The notes below the pieces were generated by a model. That model had not been told where the DNA came from, did no database searches, and worked only from the letters and a program-made list of their open reading frames with translations. A stretch of DNA of 64,000 bases from NCBI RefSeq assembly GCF_001458735.1, contig NZ_CZQA01000001.1, positions 620,001-684,000 of the forward strand. The letters are read 5' to 3'. Both the position numbers and the translations under genes were made by a program. This DNA is from Candidatus Nitrospira nitrosa. Its GTDB lineage: Bacteria; Nitrospirota; Nitrospiria; Nitrospirales; Nitrospiraceae. Position 1 is the first letter of the stretch, and the number at the start of each line of letters is the position of its first letter. Shown here piece after piece: positions 55,580 through 64,000 of the stretch.

Positions 55580-56440
55580 CTACTTCCAGAGAGTTGGGAA
55601 GATGATCGGATCGGCATAGTCTGGAAACCCGTCTTCTCGTTTCGGCGCGAGATCGTCAAGGAAGATATGCCAGGGGACGCCTTGTCCGTTACGATGGAGG
55701 TGATATCGATTGTCGGCGTCCTGTAAATGTACCGCGAGCGCGAGGCGAGGGGCTTGACTGGTATTCGGCCCGCTTCCGTGAACTAGGCGGCAATGATGCA
55801 CGCTGAGTTCACCTCGACGAAGGGTCATAGGAATCTTGGTCATGGGGGCTCGGTCAGGGAACCTTCGTTCTAGTTCACCGAGATCCTTACACCGAAAGGT
55901 GCGTAGATCTTCAGTGCCTGACCACCGATGGCTGCCATCAACATAGAGTAACGGCCCCATCTCGACGGTGCAGTCTTGAAATGGAATCCACATCGTAAGC
56001 AAGTTATCTGATGTACAAGTGCCCCAGTAGGCTCGATCGGTATGCCAACCGACGACCGATTCTTCCTCCGACAACATACCGGGTTTGTCGACCAAGGTAT
56101 CGGCGAAGTACCGGATGGTAGGACTTCCTGTCAGACGGGCGGCAATGGCGCCCAAGATTGGAGATAGCGCCAACGTTCGGACCGCTGCATTTTGAAGCGC
56201 TACGACCTCCGCGTTACGCACGCCATTGCCATTGCCAGGCTTCCAGTCGGAAAACCCGCTGGTCTGGGGAAGGATCCAATCCCGTTCTCCAGAGAAATGC
56301 CGTTGAATACCGACAAACGCCTGGTCGAGCAGTGCCTCGGATAACACGCGTTTTGATCGGTACCAACCATGCTGACGATAAAAGACCACATCTAGGTTTG
56401 AAGGCAGCAGAGCTTCTTCTTCCGGTGTTAACGGCATCAT
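55580..56440 (-). CDS. Phytanoyl-CoA dioxygenase-like (PhyH) oxygenase
   Basis: 286 residues. Iron(II)/2-oxoglutarate dioxygenase: HxD in GWHTDRAYW, distal His in RLVHGSGPN, followed by an Arg (PRLALAVHL) that would bind 2-oxoglutarate. Probably hydroxylates a lipid, sugar or peptide precursor of the glycan. AAGGAT precedes the start. Confidence 0.88.
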   Translation of the reverse strand: MMPLTPEEEALLPSNLDVVFYRQHGWYRSKRVLSEALLDQAFVGIQRHFSGERDWILPQTSGFSDWKPGNGNGVRNAEVVALQNAAVRTLALSPILGAIAARLTGSPTIRYFADTLVDKPGMLSEEESVVGWHTDRAYWGTCTSDNLLTMWIPFQDCTVEMGPLLYVDGSHRWSGTEDLRTFRCKDLGELERRFPDRAPMTKIPMTLRRGELSVHHCRLVHGSGPNTSQAPRLALAVHLQDADNRYHLHRNGQGVPWHIFLDDLAPKREDGFPDYADPIIFPTLWK

Positions 56441-56502
56441 TGGATCCTTAGCTGGTTGTTAGAGAAAGGAGGGGATTGGCCCCGAAGACTGCTTCACGTT
56501 GC

Positions 56503-57132
56503 TTACGAGGACGAAGAACGTATCACTGATAGAGGGTCGACATGGTGCAAAACGGCAACGCCTGCCCCTACGATTGACCATTCGCCAACTACAATGGATT
56601 CCCGTATCACGGAGTTACTGCCAATGAACGAACCCTGCTTAACCTTGGCGGCACCGTTCACAACAGCAGCAGTAGAAATGTGGCAATGGTCTTCGATCAC
56701 GACATCATGCTCGATCAGTGCTTTCGTATTGATGATGCAATTCCGTCCGACGGAGGCCCCGGCATTGACGATTGCCTGGTGCATGACGATCGTCCCCTCT
56801 CCAAGTTCAGCCCGACGTGACACATGAGCTAGTGGAGAGATGATGATGGGGAAAACGATGTCGAACTGTTTAAGATGCGCGAACACCCGAGTCCTCGGCT
56901 CTGAGGATTTAATCTGCCCGATCGTGATGAAGAAGTTGCGACAGGATCGCACCAGCGACGGGAGATCTTCCTCCCGGCCCAATAATGGATAGTCGGTGAG
57001 CGTCAAGTCTTGAGCCGGCTTTTCGTCGACGATGCCGAGAATGGTAAACCGACCCTCCATTTCGATGACGTCGATGCAAGAACGACAATGCCCTCCGCCG
57101 CCGATCAATATCAGATCTTCTTTGTGTTTCAT
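56503..57132 (-). CDS. NeuD/PglD-family sugar O/N-acyltransferase
   Basis: 209 residues from the ATG at 57132. N-terminal Rossmann part (LILIGGGGHCRSCIDVIE) and a left-handed beta-helix of hexapeptides (GEGTIVMHQAIVNAGASVG, IGSNSVIRES), the PglD/NeuD pattern; a His in INTKALIEHDVVIEDH is the catalytic base in the family. It would acetylate the amino sugar made by the aminotransferase. Confidence 0.9.
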   Translation of the reverse strand: MKHKEDLILIGGGGHCRSCIDVIEMEGRFTILGIVDEKPAQDLTLTDYPLLGREEDLPSLVRSCRNFFITIGQIKSSEPRTRVFAHLKQFDIVFPIIISPLAHVSRRAELGEGTIVMHQAIVNAGASVGRNCIINTKALIEHDVVIEDHCHISTAAVVNGAAKVKQGSFIGSNSVIRESIVVGEWSIVGAGVAVLHHVDPLSVIRSSSS

Positions 57133-57169
57133 CACATCATTTTAGCACACGATATCGAGTGGTACCTCG

Positions 57170-57832
57170 TTAACGGGAGAGTGGATCCGAGGGCGTGCCC
57201 TTAAATTTCCCTTCCCATGATGGGTCATCAGGATGTGTGACACCTTCCCGTTTCAGAACTTTCCAGGGCGTCATCAGGAGGATTTTGCAATCCAACCAAA
57301 GCGAGCGATGATCGACATACCAGAGATCAAGAAGAAACCGCTGGTTCCAGTTGGTGTTATTCCGACCATTTATCTGAGCCCACCCAGTCAAACCGGGTGG
57401 AACCTGATGACGACGGTGTTGTTCAGAACTGTATTGTTCCAGATATTCCATGAGAAGAGGCCGCGGACCAACGAGGCTCATCTCGCCTTTCACGACGTTG
57501 AACAATTCCGGAAGTTCGTCCAGGCTGGTGCTGCGCATCAACTTACCGAATCGTGTGAGTCGATCCGCATCGGGCAAGAGATGCCCATCGGAGCCACGGT
57601 CATTGGTCATTGTCCGGAACTTATACAGCATAAAGGGTTGTCCGTATAAGCCAGGACGTTTCTGCGCAAAGAAGAGCGGCCACCCATGAAACACCCCTGT
57701 CACCGCGGCTGTGACTCCGATGATCGGAAGAAGGACCGGAAACAGGCTGATGGTCAGCACGAGGTCAAGCGCTCGCTTCCCTGGGAAGAGCCGCGCGATC
57801 GTCGTCTTAGAAGGGTTGATCCTAGGGTCCAT
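57170..57832 (-). CDS. Initiating sugar-1-phosphate transferase (PglC/WcaJ type)
   Basis: 220 residues, the size of the monotopic PglC-like enzymes. One reentrant hydrophobic helix at 20-50, then KFRTMTND, the Asp/Glu catalytic pair in RSTSLDELPELFNV, SLVGPRPLLMEY and PGLTGWAQINGRN. It puts the first sugar phosphate onto undecaprenyl phosphate. It lies 37 bases from the NeuD-like gene, an arrangement typical of bacillosamine-type loci. Confidence 0.93.
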   Translation of the reverse strand: MDPRINPSKTTIARLFPGKRALDLVLTISLFPVLLPIIGVTAAVTGVFHGWPLFFAQKRPGLYGQPFMLYKFRTMTNDRGSDGHLLPDADRLTRFGKLMRSTSLDELPELFNVVKGEMSLVGPRPLLMEYLEQYSSEQHRRHQVPPGLTGWAQINGRNNTNWNQRFLLDLWYVDHRSLWLDCKILLMTPWKVLKREGVTHPDDPSWEGKFKGTPSDPLSR

Positions 57833-57872
57833 ACTCAGGTCACTTTTTTGTGCTGCATGGCCTGCGCTGGAA

Positions 57873-58955
57873 TCATGAGATCATCGGGGGAATCAAGGCC
57901 GAGTCACTCTGCTTTTCAAAATGTCGATATCCGGGGAAGAAATCAGCGGATGCACGAACATCTGCGCTCAGGTTTACGAGCAGATTCAACGCCCTGTTCT
58001 TCACATTATCCATCACGACGCGATAACTGCAGAACTGGCTCCGCATGGGTGAGAAACCTGCCTTGAAGTGAAACAGCGAATCTTCCCTGCCTCCTACCCC
58101 GCCACCAATATGAAAGGTGTGACACACTTGCTCTTGGGCCCAGCGCCACATGCAGTCCACCACTAATTTCGATGGTGATCGACGCTGATACTGCTCGGCG
58201 GTTGCAAGAAGATGGTGCTGAGCGATCCCATCGGTGATGATCATCAGACCAGCTGCCGCAAGATCATTGGTGCCGGTCATCGCACAGACCAGGTGCACCC
58301 GGTCGCCAAGTTGGGTCCTCAGCTTTTCAAAGTATGCTCGCGAAAAGAAATACCGCCCTTTGGCACCTACCCGCTGCATATTGGCATGATACAACGCGAT
58401 GAACTCGGGAAACCGGTTCCAGTCATCACGAGTACAATAGTACCCTCGTCGCATGAGCCGTTTAATGTCGCGTTGATGGTTCGTCGACACCTGCTGCCAA
58501 ATGTGCTCCTTGGAATCAGACAAATTGATGTACACCGTCGGCCCGTGCGATATCAGTTGACCGAACTCTTCTAGCGGGCCTTGTGGCAACGGAAACAGAG
58601 GATGCAAACGGATGAATGCCGTCACAATTCCACGTTCCCGTGCGATATCGCAAAACGCTTCGAGAAATAAGGATAACTGCCCGTGCGAGGGTGACAACAA
58701 CACGCCCGGGTATCCATAGGGGGACATGCAATCGCACCAATCCCTTGGAGCGTTGAGCATTTGGGGTATGGGACGAACAAGAAGCGGAATCAGACAGGCC
58801 TCCGACTGACGTTCAGCGTAGAAGGCCATCGGTATCGCGGTTTCTTCAGCTGCCGCCAACTCGACATACTCAGGCAAGTCATAGAAGTCATGTTTGGTTC
58901 TTTTCAAGAACTCTCTCCAGCGTACATCCTGATGATCGATGAACTGGGCGATCAT
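57873..58955 (-). CDS. FemAB-like (GNAT-fold) acyltransferase 2
   Basis: 360 residues from the ATG at 58955; a GTG at 59009 is in frame. Same family as the gene at 54471-55544: STNHQRDIKRLMRRGY, RYFFSRAYFEKLRTQ, and HIGGGVGGREDSLFHFKAGF near the C-terminus. The two probably transfer different groups. No signal peptide. Confidence 0.85.
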   Translation of the reverse strand: MIAQFIDHQDVRWREFLKRTKHDFYDLPEYVELAAAEETAIPMAFYAERQSEACLIPLLVRPIPQMLNAPRDWCDCMSPYGYPGVLLSPSHGQLSLFLEAFCDIARERGIVTAFIRLHPLFPLPQGPLEEFGQLISHGPTVYINLSDSKEHIWQQVSTNHQRDIKRLMRRGYYCTRDDWNRFPEFIALYHANMQRVGAKGRYFFSRAYFEKLRTQLGDRVHLVCAMTGTNDLAAAGLMIITDGIAQHHLLATAEQYQRRSPSKLVVDCMWRWAQEQVCHTFHIGGGVGGREDSLFHFKAGFSPMRSQFCSYRVVMDNVKNRALNLLVNLSADVRASADFFPGYRHFEKQSDSALIPPMIS

Positions 58956-59128
58956 ATGTTGTGAGCCCCACCATTCTTGGAGCAAATGGTTCCCTGTTGG
59001 TCGAGACACATCACTCTGGTTGCACCTCGCGGATCTGCGGGTCTCATTTCATTGCCTTCCACGCGGGTCTCTCGCTTAGATGTGGGTCTTTCATGAAGCG
59101 TAGAATCGGTCGTCGAGGTGATTGATCT

Positions 59129-60376
59129 TCATGAGCGATGCTTGTCACGTACGGGTGACAGTGACGCAACGATAAGCGGTACGATGCGGTCTCCGATGTA
59201 CTCGGCTATGGCCCTATTGGCCAGCGGAGTAAGGTGGCAATCATCGGTAAATGCATCGTCTTCGATTGCTCCGAAGATATCGGTCAGGTCGATGAACGAT
59301 GCTCCCACGCCGGCAGTGACCTGCCGAAGCTTTTCAGCAACCATTGGTCGAGCCCTGTTTTTGAACTGCAGGTAGTTAACCGGCTTTGACTTGATGATTT
59401 CGGCCAACCGTTCCTGTTCGAATTCTGTCAGTATCTTGTGCTGCTCAAACAGCAGATCCGGTTGAAGTGCAAAGACAGGGACAATTCCCTCGTGCCGGAG
59501 GATGAGCGCATTTCGTTCAACCATCCGGATGAAATTTGCGTCAGCATTCGCATCAAGATTCTGTAAGGCCTCATCCACATCCAGCTGTGGGCGGGGCTGT
59601 GGCCGAATACTCTGGATGGCCGACCAGAGCGGGCGAAGTTTCTTCCCCGCCAAGTATACAAAATGACTCTTGCGATACAGCCAGAATCCGGTATAGCTGA
59701 CCCATGCCTTCAGGGAGGGCTCATCCAGATACAAATGTGACCATTCGCGGTAAGGATAATCGCGGAACTGATCATACCCCTTCTCCCATGGGAAATAGTC
59801 GTTGGTGCCGTCAAGAAGGATAATCATGTCCGGATGGTACTTCAAAATCGTCTGGTTGAGATAAATCAAATGGTGATGACTAGAATGGCTTGGAATGCCG
59901 GCGTTGATCACCTCAAATCGACGAGATGGAATCTTGTGATGCAGCAGCTCCTCCACGTAGTGATCAATGGTCTCGTTGTTGTTGAGCACCGGATATTTGA
60001 GATGTCCCTTCGGCGACAATGATCCCAAGCCGTAGGCTGTCGACCCTCCCATAAGAAAAATACGGTAGGTGTTCGGAGGTTTTGCCATGGGAACATCTTC
60101 TGTCCTCCGAAATCCCTGTCCATTGTGCGTGATGCCTCTGGTGTCTTGATAGTGAGGAGTCGGATGAATGTTCTTGTAATCATCAAACTGATGCATCATC
60201 AAATGACGTCCGTCATATCCTTCCTCGACACGCAGATAGACATACGAAGCACATTCCAAGAAAGCCAGCGTTGAACACAGGGCCAGAATTGAACCTGCGA
60301 TGACGGCTCGCCGTGAGATTCGGGCGCCTGGACGAACCCTCTCCGCTATTTTCTGTATGGTCTGGCAGAATTCCAT
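59129..60376 (-). CDS. Membrane-anchored SGNH/GDSL hydrolase
   Basis: 415 residues with one N-terminal membrane helix (about 24-50). SGNH blocks: IFLMGGSTAYGLGS (nucleophile Ser), INAGIPSHSSHH, LLDGTNDYFP, and the C-terminal Asp/His pair in FTDDCHLTPL. Lies in the periplasm; likely an acyl esterase or acyltransferase trimming or modifying the glycan. Confidence 0.88.
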   Translation of the reverse strand: MEFCQTIQKIAERVRPGARISRRAVIAGSILALCSTLAFLECASYVYLRVEEGYDGRHLMMHQFDDYKNIHPTPHYQDTRGITHNGQGFRRTEDVPMAKPPNTYRIFLMGGSTAYGLGSLSPKGHLKYPVLNNNETIDHYVEELLHHKIPSRRFEVINAGIPSHSSHHHLIYLNQTILKYHPDMIILLDGTNDYFPWEKGYDQFRDYPYREWSHLYLDEPSLKAWVSYTGFWLYRKSHFVYLAGKKLRPLWSAIQSIRPQPRPQLDVDEALQNLDANADANFIRMVERNALILRHEGIVPVFALQPDLLFEQHKILTEFEQERLAEIIKSKPVNYLQFKNRARPMVAEKLRQVTAGVGASFIDLTDIFGAIEDDAFTDDCHLTPLANRAIAEYIGDRIVPLIVASLSPVRDKHRS

Positions 60377-60494
60377 ATTCGATGTCCGTAACTCGATCCG
60401 GATGGATCATCAGCAGATGCGACTTGATGGATAGCTCCCTATAGTCCAGTGGGGAGAACATCGTACGACCAGCGCTCACCCGGCTCCAGAAAGA

Positions 60495-61739
60495 TCATGA
60501 CCATTGCTCCCGGGGGCGATCGGCTTGGGCATTGTCACTCCACGCAAGCGGTGCCTCCCCTTGCGGCGTGAATCCTTTGCTGAGCAGCCACCGTACATAC
60601 TCGTGATACACGGCCTGCCAGATGTTCTCTGGGCGGAACTCCCGCAGCACCCATTCGCGTGCGGCCTTCCCATGGCGCCGGCGGAGTACCGGATCGCACA
60701 CATATCGGTTTAGCCCTACAGCGAGAGCACTCGCATCAGCGACTGGCACCAGAGTACCTGTCATGTTGTCTTGGACCGCATCCAGACAACCTGTGGCCCT
60801 GGTGGCAACAATCGACAGTCCCATGGCAGCGGCTTCCAACAGGACAAGTGGAAACCCTTCACGATGCGTGGGCAACACCAGAACGTCCATCGCGTTGTAG
60901 AGCGGAGGCGTCTCCCAATTTTCTCCCGTAAAACGCACACGCGAGTCCGTTCGCAGCCGTTCAAGTACCCCCGGTGGAGGGGGATCACCGGGCTCCTCTG
61001 GTCCAATGAGGAGGAGATACAGGTCTGGATGTTCCTTCCTCAAGATCGTCCAGGCATCATTCAATTCGACGAGTCCCTTCGCACGCGCCAAACGGCCTAC
61101 AAATCCGATCACCGTAGCATCCATGGGAATGCCATATCGGCGCCGGGTCTCGCTCCGCACAGCGCCATTCGCTCGATCTGGATTGAACTCTCTCTCGGCA
61201 TCGACACCATTGCAGCTCCCCTGCAACAGAACATGAATTTTCTTTGGAGGTGACAATTGGAGATCCACTGCCATGGCCTCCACTGACCGGCTGACACAGA
61301 GAACCTGCGAGGCCATCCGACAGGACACGAACTCGGTGGCCATGAGGATTCGTCGTGTAAGGCCGGTTGCTGTAATAAAGGGAAGGCCATGCATATGGTA
61401 GATCCGCACCGGCACGCCAGCCAATCGCGCCGCGATCATTCCCAATAATCCACCTTTCGGCGTGTGCGCGTGAACGATGTGCGGGCGAAGACGACGAAAC
61501 AGACGCCACAGCTGAAAGAGAGCGACAAGGTCACGTAGCGGTGTGATCCGTCTGGCCATGGACACCGGATGCACAGTGACAGATTCTTCCGCCGCGAATT
61601 GAGCTAATGGCTCCCCTGGTGATGAGACCGCATGGCTTTCAAATCCCCTGGCCCGCATATAGGCCGCTTGCCCAGCCACAAATCGAAGAGACAGCGGGAC
61701 GGTGGTCACGTGCACCAGTCTTATCGGAGCAATCGTCAT
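60495..61739 (-). CDS. Glycosyltransferase family 4
   Basis: 414 residues from the ATG at 61739. GT-B fold: AHTPKGGLLGMIAARL in the acceptor half, VGRLARAKGLVELNDAW in the donor half, and the nucleotide-sugar site LPTHREGFPLVLLEAAAMG with the E-x7-E pattern. Adds a sugar to the growing lipid-linked oligosaccharide. Confidence 0.92.
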   Translation of the reverse strand: MTIAPIRLVHVTTVPLSLRFVAGQAAYMRARGFESHAVSSPGEPLAQFAAEESVTVHPVSMARRITPLRDLVALFQLWRLFRRLRPHIVHAHTPKGGLLGMIAARLAGVPVRIYHMHGLPFITATGLTRRILMATEFVSCRMASQVLCVSRSVEAMAVDLQLSPPKKIHVLLQGSCNGVDAEREFNPDRANGAVRSETRRRYGIPMDATVIGFVGRLARAKGLVELNDAWTILRKEHPDLYLLLIGPEEPGDPPPPGVLERLRTDSRVRFTGENWETPPLYNAMDVLVLPTHREGFPLVLLEAAAMGLSIVATRATGCLDAVQDNMTGTLVPVADASALAVGLNRYVCDPVLRRRHGKAAREWVLREFRPENIWQAVYHEYVRWLLSKGFTPQGEAPLAWSDNAQADRPREQWS

Positions 61740-62020
61740 CAACGGCTCAGTCTGTGCGAAAAAGAACAGGGTGTGACCTGATCAGAAGCGATGTATGAGA
61801 ACGACCCTCGGCACTCAGGAGAATAGCGGTGATGTGCGGGCCATGCGTGAACTATCAAGACGTAGGTCTACCCCACTCGATAGCCGTTGGCCCACAGACC
61901 TTCCGATTGGGAAACTAGTGGCCTGAGTCTGAAGTTCGCATCAAAACTCTGGGAGCTAACTGTTTGATTTACAGAGACTGTATGCCATGGAATTATTCAA
62001 CGCATATCAGACTCAGGACA
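61740..62020. other. Intergenic stretch
   Basis: About 280 bases between the GT4 gene and the DUF5989 gene, both on minus. No coding frame or repeat worth naming; it could hold an internal promoter for the downstream half of the locus. Confidence 0.35.
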
Positions 62021-62173
62021 CTAGAACAGCGTGTATACAAACGGGGCCACCGCCGACCCTTGCGTGAGAACAATCAGCGTCCCTAGCAGCAGCAACACCA
62101 TGAAGATCGGCAACAGCCAAAACTTCTTCCGTTCTTTCATGAAGGCCCATAATTCACTCAGAAATTCTCCCAT
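62021..62173 (-). CDS. DUF5989 small membrane protein
   Basis: 50 residues from the ATG at 62173, with GAGGAG seven bases upstream. The sequence opens MGEFLSELWAFMKERKKFW and continues with one membrane helix ending in TQGSAVAPFVYTLF, matching DUF5989. This protein regularly occurs with SxtJ-type and carbamoyltransferase genes, as here. Its job is unknown; a membrane partner of the carbamoyltransferase is likely. Confidence 0.88.
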   Translation of the reverse strand: MGEFLSELWAFMKERKKFWLLPIFMVLLLLGTLIVLTQGSAVAPFVYTLF

Positions 62174-62192
62174 CACTTGCTCCTCATCTACC

Positions 62193-62597
62193 TTAGAATT
62201 GATTCCGCATATGCTGGCGGGGCCTGGGAGCCCGCAAGACGCGATAGGTGTCGGCCTCCTGGGCGAAGACCCGATGCATGGAATCTTTGCCCATCAGACG
62301 CATCCCCAGCCCCATCGGAGTCAATAGGAGATAATAAATGACTCCGAGGATAATCCTCGTATTGATCGCACCAAGCACATGACCGATCTTCATCCACACA
62401 TGATGCACCTGTTTCAGACTCTGTGGTACAGCCGTCCCCAGAACGATTAAGAGGCTACCGAACATCAGTGTCCAGATGCGAGGAGACTCGCTTCGAAACA
62501 GGACCGGCCATACACCAATCACTGTCAACACCCCTCCAACCAGAAGACCGAACTGGCGGAGATCCTTCGTCGTCGGCTGCTGACCTTGCTGATTCAT
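62193..62597 (-). CDS. SxtJ-family membrane protein
   Basis: 134 residues from the second ATG (62597), preceded by a G-run; 62600 also possible. Two to three membrane helices (RQFGLLVGGVLTVIGVWPVL, IWTLMFGSLLIVLG, ILGVIYYLLLTPMG), then MRLMGKDSMHRVF. SxtJ-like proteins accompany carbamoyltransferases in saxitoxin and polysaccharide loci. Between DUF5989 and the carbamoyltransferase, with an 8-base gap to the latter. Confidence 0.87.
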   Translation of the reverse strand: MNQQGQQPTTKDLRQFGLLVGGVLTVIGVWPVLFRSESPRIWTLMFGSLLIVLGTAVPQSLKQVHHVWMKIGHVLGAINTRIILGVIYYLLLTPMGLGMRLMGKDSMHRVFAQEADTYRVLRAPRPRQHMRNQF

Positions 62598-62605
62598 CAT
62601 CCCCC

Positions 62606-64000
62606 CTAATCGAGCTCAAATTCCTTCTGCCAATGCGTGTCGTTCACTAACGGCTTTTGCTGCGTTTTATAGAGCACACAGTCCTCCAGGACAAGTACAT
62701 CCATTTCCGTTCGCATGAAGCACCGATAGGCATCCTCCGGTGTGCCCACGATCGGCTCTCCCCGAACGTTGAAGGACGTATTGACCAAAACTGGACAACC
62801 TGTATGCACCTCGAACGCCTTCAGGAGCCGGTAATACCGGGGATTGGTCTCCTCATGGACCGTTTGAATTCTGGCAGAATAGTCCAGATGCGTCACGGCC
62901 GGAATTTCAGATCGTGGAACGTTCAGCAGCTCGATTCCCCAGAGACCGGATTGAGAAGCCGGCAGTGGCAACCGTCGTTTTTTATGCACCGGCGCCACCA
63001 ACAGCATGTACGGACTATCCGCATTCATCTCGAAAAAATCCGACACGCGTTCCCGTAACACCGAAGGCGCAAACGGACGAAACGATTCGCGATATTTGAT
63101 TTTGAGGTTCATCACCGATTGCATCGTAGTATTTCGAGCATCACCGAGAATGCTTCGGCCGCCGAGCGCCCTGGGACCGAACTCCATCCGACCTTGGTAC
63201 CACCCCACCACCTTCCCTTCGGCGAGATCCTTTGCAACATGATCGACGAGCTCTTTCTCGTCGAGGCGTTCATAGGGTGCGTCCGCGGATTTGAGAAATT
63301 GTTCGATCTCCTCATTGGTATGTCTTGGACCGAGATAACTCCCCTTCATTCGGTCACTGCCGGTCGCACGTCTTGGCTGATCATCATACCGATGCCAGGC
63401 GGTCAGTGCGGCCCCGATCGCTCCACCGGCATCCCCGGCCGCCGGCTGAATCCAGATCCCCTTGAAGGGACCTTCGCGAAGGATCCGGCCGTTCCCTACA
63501 CAATTCAACGCCACCCCTCCGGCCATACAGAGATAGTCGACCCCCGTTTCACGATGGAGTGTTCCGGTCACACGAAGCATCACTTCTTCGGTGACCTCCT
63601 GAATTGAGCGGGCCAGGTCCATTTCCCGCTGGGTCAACGTACTTTCGGGCTTCCGAGGAGGTCCGCCAAACACCTCGTCGAATTTATTTCCCGTCATCGT
63701 CAGACCAGTACAGTAGTTAAAATAGTCCATGTTCAAGCGAAACGTCCCGTCTGGCTTGAGGTCGAGGAGATGGTCATAGATCTGCTTCACATATTTCGGT
63801 TCGCCATACGGAGCCAGGCCCATCACCTTATATTCGCCTGAATTCACCTTGAACCCGGTGTAGTACGTGAAGGCGGAATAGAGGAGGCCCAGTGAATGGG
63901 GAAAGGGAATCTCCCAAAGTGGTGTGACGACGTTTCCCTCGCCGAGCCAGGCCGAAGTGGTCGCCCACTCCCCGACACCGTCCATGCACAGAACGACCGC
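62606..64000 (-). CDS. Carbamoyltransferase (NodU/CmcH type), 5' end outside window
   Basis: 465 residues visible; the frame is open through 64000, so the N-terminus is cut. Includes part of the Kae1/YrdC-like core (VNSGEYKVMGLAPYGEPKY, CMAGGVALNCVGNGRI, QPAAGDAGGAIGAAL) and the C-terminal carbamoyl domain (GRMEFGPRALGGRSIL, SFRPFAPSVL, LVNTSFNVRGEPIV). It transfers a carbamoyl group from carbamoyl phosphate to a hydroxyl, here presumably of the surface glycan. Confidence 0.94.
   Translation of the reverse strand, partial: AVVLCMDGVGEWATTSAWLGEGNVVTPLWEIPFPHSLGLLYSAFTYYTGFKVNSGEYKVMGLAPYGEPKYVKQIYDHLLDLKPDGTFRLNMDYFNYCTGLTMTGNKFDEVFGGPPRKPESTLTQREMDLARSIQEVTEEVMLRVTGTLHRETGVDYLCMAGGVALNCVGNGRILREGPFKGIWIQPAAGDAGGAIGAALTAWHRYDDQPRRATGSDRMKGSYLGPRHTNEEIEQFLKSADAPYERLDEKELVDHVAKDLAEGKVVGWYQGRMEFGPRALGGRSILGDARNTTMQSVMNLKIKYRESFRPFAPSVLRERVSDFFEMNADSPYMLLVAPVHKKRRLPLPASQSGLWGIELLNVPRSEIPAVTHLDYSARIQTVHEETNPRYYRLLKAFEVHTGCPVLVNTSFNVRGEPIVGTPEDAYRCFMRTEMDVLVLEDCVLYKTQQKPLVNDTHWQKEFELD

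Noticed and set aside
1-64000. CRISPR arrays, insertion sequences, prophage
   Set aside because: No regularly spaced direct repeats, transposase motifs or phage structural genes were found anywhere in the window.

Overview
The window looks like a chromosomal segment of a GC-rich (roughly 55-60 % by eye) Gram-negative bacterium. The overall style suggests a Nitrospira-like member of the Nitrospirota: a bacterial deoxyhypusine-synthase homologue, a rubrerythrin/CCG-protein/DUF3501 trio, several universal stress proteins, a predicted PPi-type phosphofructokinase, and short degenerate repeats between genes. That taxonomic reading is inference; no marker gene such as rRNA is present. No insertion sequence, integrase, phage gene or CRISPR array was seen.

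Layout. 1-3.7 kb: minus-strand genes for a DsbA-like thioredoxin (cut by the window edge) coupled to a deoxyhypusine-synthase-like enzyme, two unknown proteins and tRNA-Glu(CTC). 3.9-11.4 kb: an aminoacylation neighbourhood (glnS, two tRNA-Gln genes, gltX) mixed with PilZ, yacG, an alcohol dehydrogenase and a flavin reductase. 11.4-17.4 kb: a complete iron-sulfur assembly operon iscR-iscS-iscU-iscA-hscB-hscA-iscX, with a divergent ferredoxin gene sharing a palindromic control region. 17.5-25.2 kb: a class A penicillin-binding protein, then a phosphorelay cluster (receiver, decayed PAS gene, 1174-residue hybrid kinase, second receiver). 25.4-32.9 kb: typA, a redox group (peroxiredoxin, thioredoxin-like protein, two paralogous secreted proteins), a lower-GC SDR gene, a DMT exporter and an orphan CopG-like antitoxin. 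32.9-36.2 kb: rubrerythrin, cysteine-rich Fe-S protein and DUF3501, followed by a tandem PTPS-domain protein. 36.4-48.4 kb: lipoproteins, a MarR-type regulator with a cysteine cluster, phosphofructokinase, and a stress island with four universal stress proteins, a cupredoxin, FmdB, a cytochrome c and a secreted pentapeptide-repeat protein.

48.7-64 kb: a long, entirely minus-strand cell-surface glycan locus. It holds a Wza-type export protein, a membrane nucleotide-sugar dehydratase (PglF/CapD type), a DegT aminotransferase, a NeuD/PglD-type acyltransferase and a PglC-type initiating sugar transferase. Together these are the parts needed to make and load a bacillosamine-like amino sugar onto undecaprenyl phosphate. 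Decorating genes are interleaved: two FemAB-like acyltransferases, a GNAT, a phytanoyl-CoA-dioxygenase-like enzyme, an SGNH hydrolase, a GT4 glycosyltransferase, and a DUF5989-SxtJ-carbamoyltransferase module. This is the best candidate in the window for an undescribed system: a carbamoylated, acylated surface glycan.
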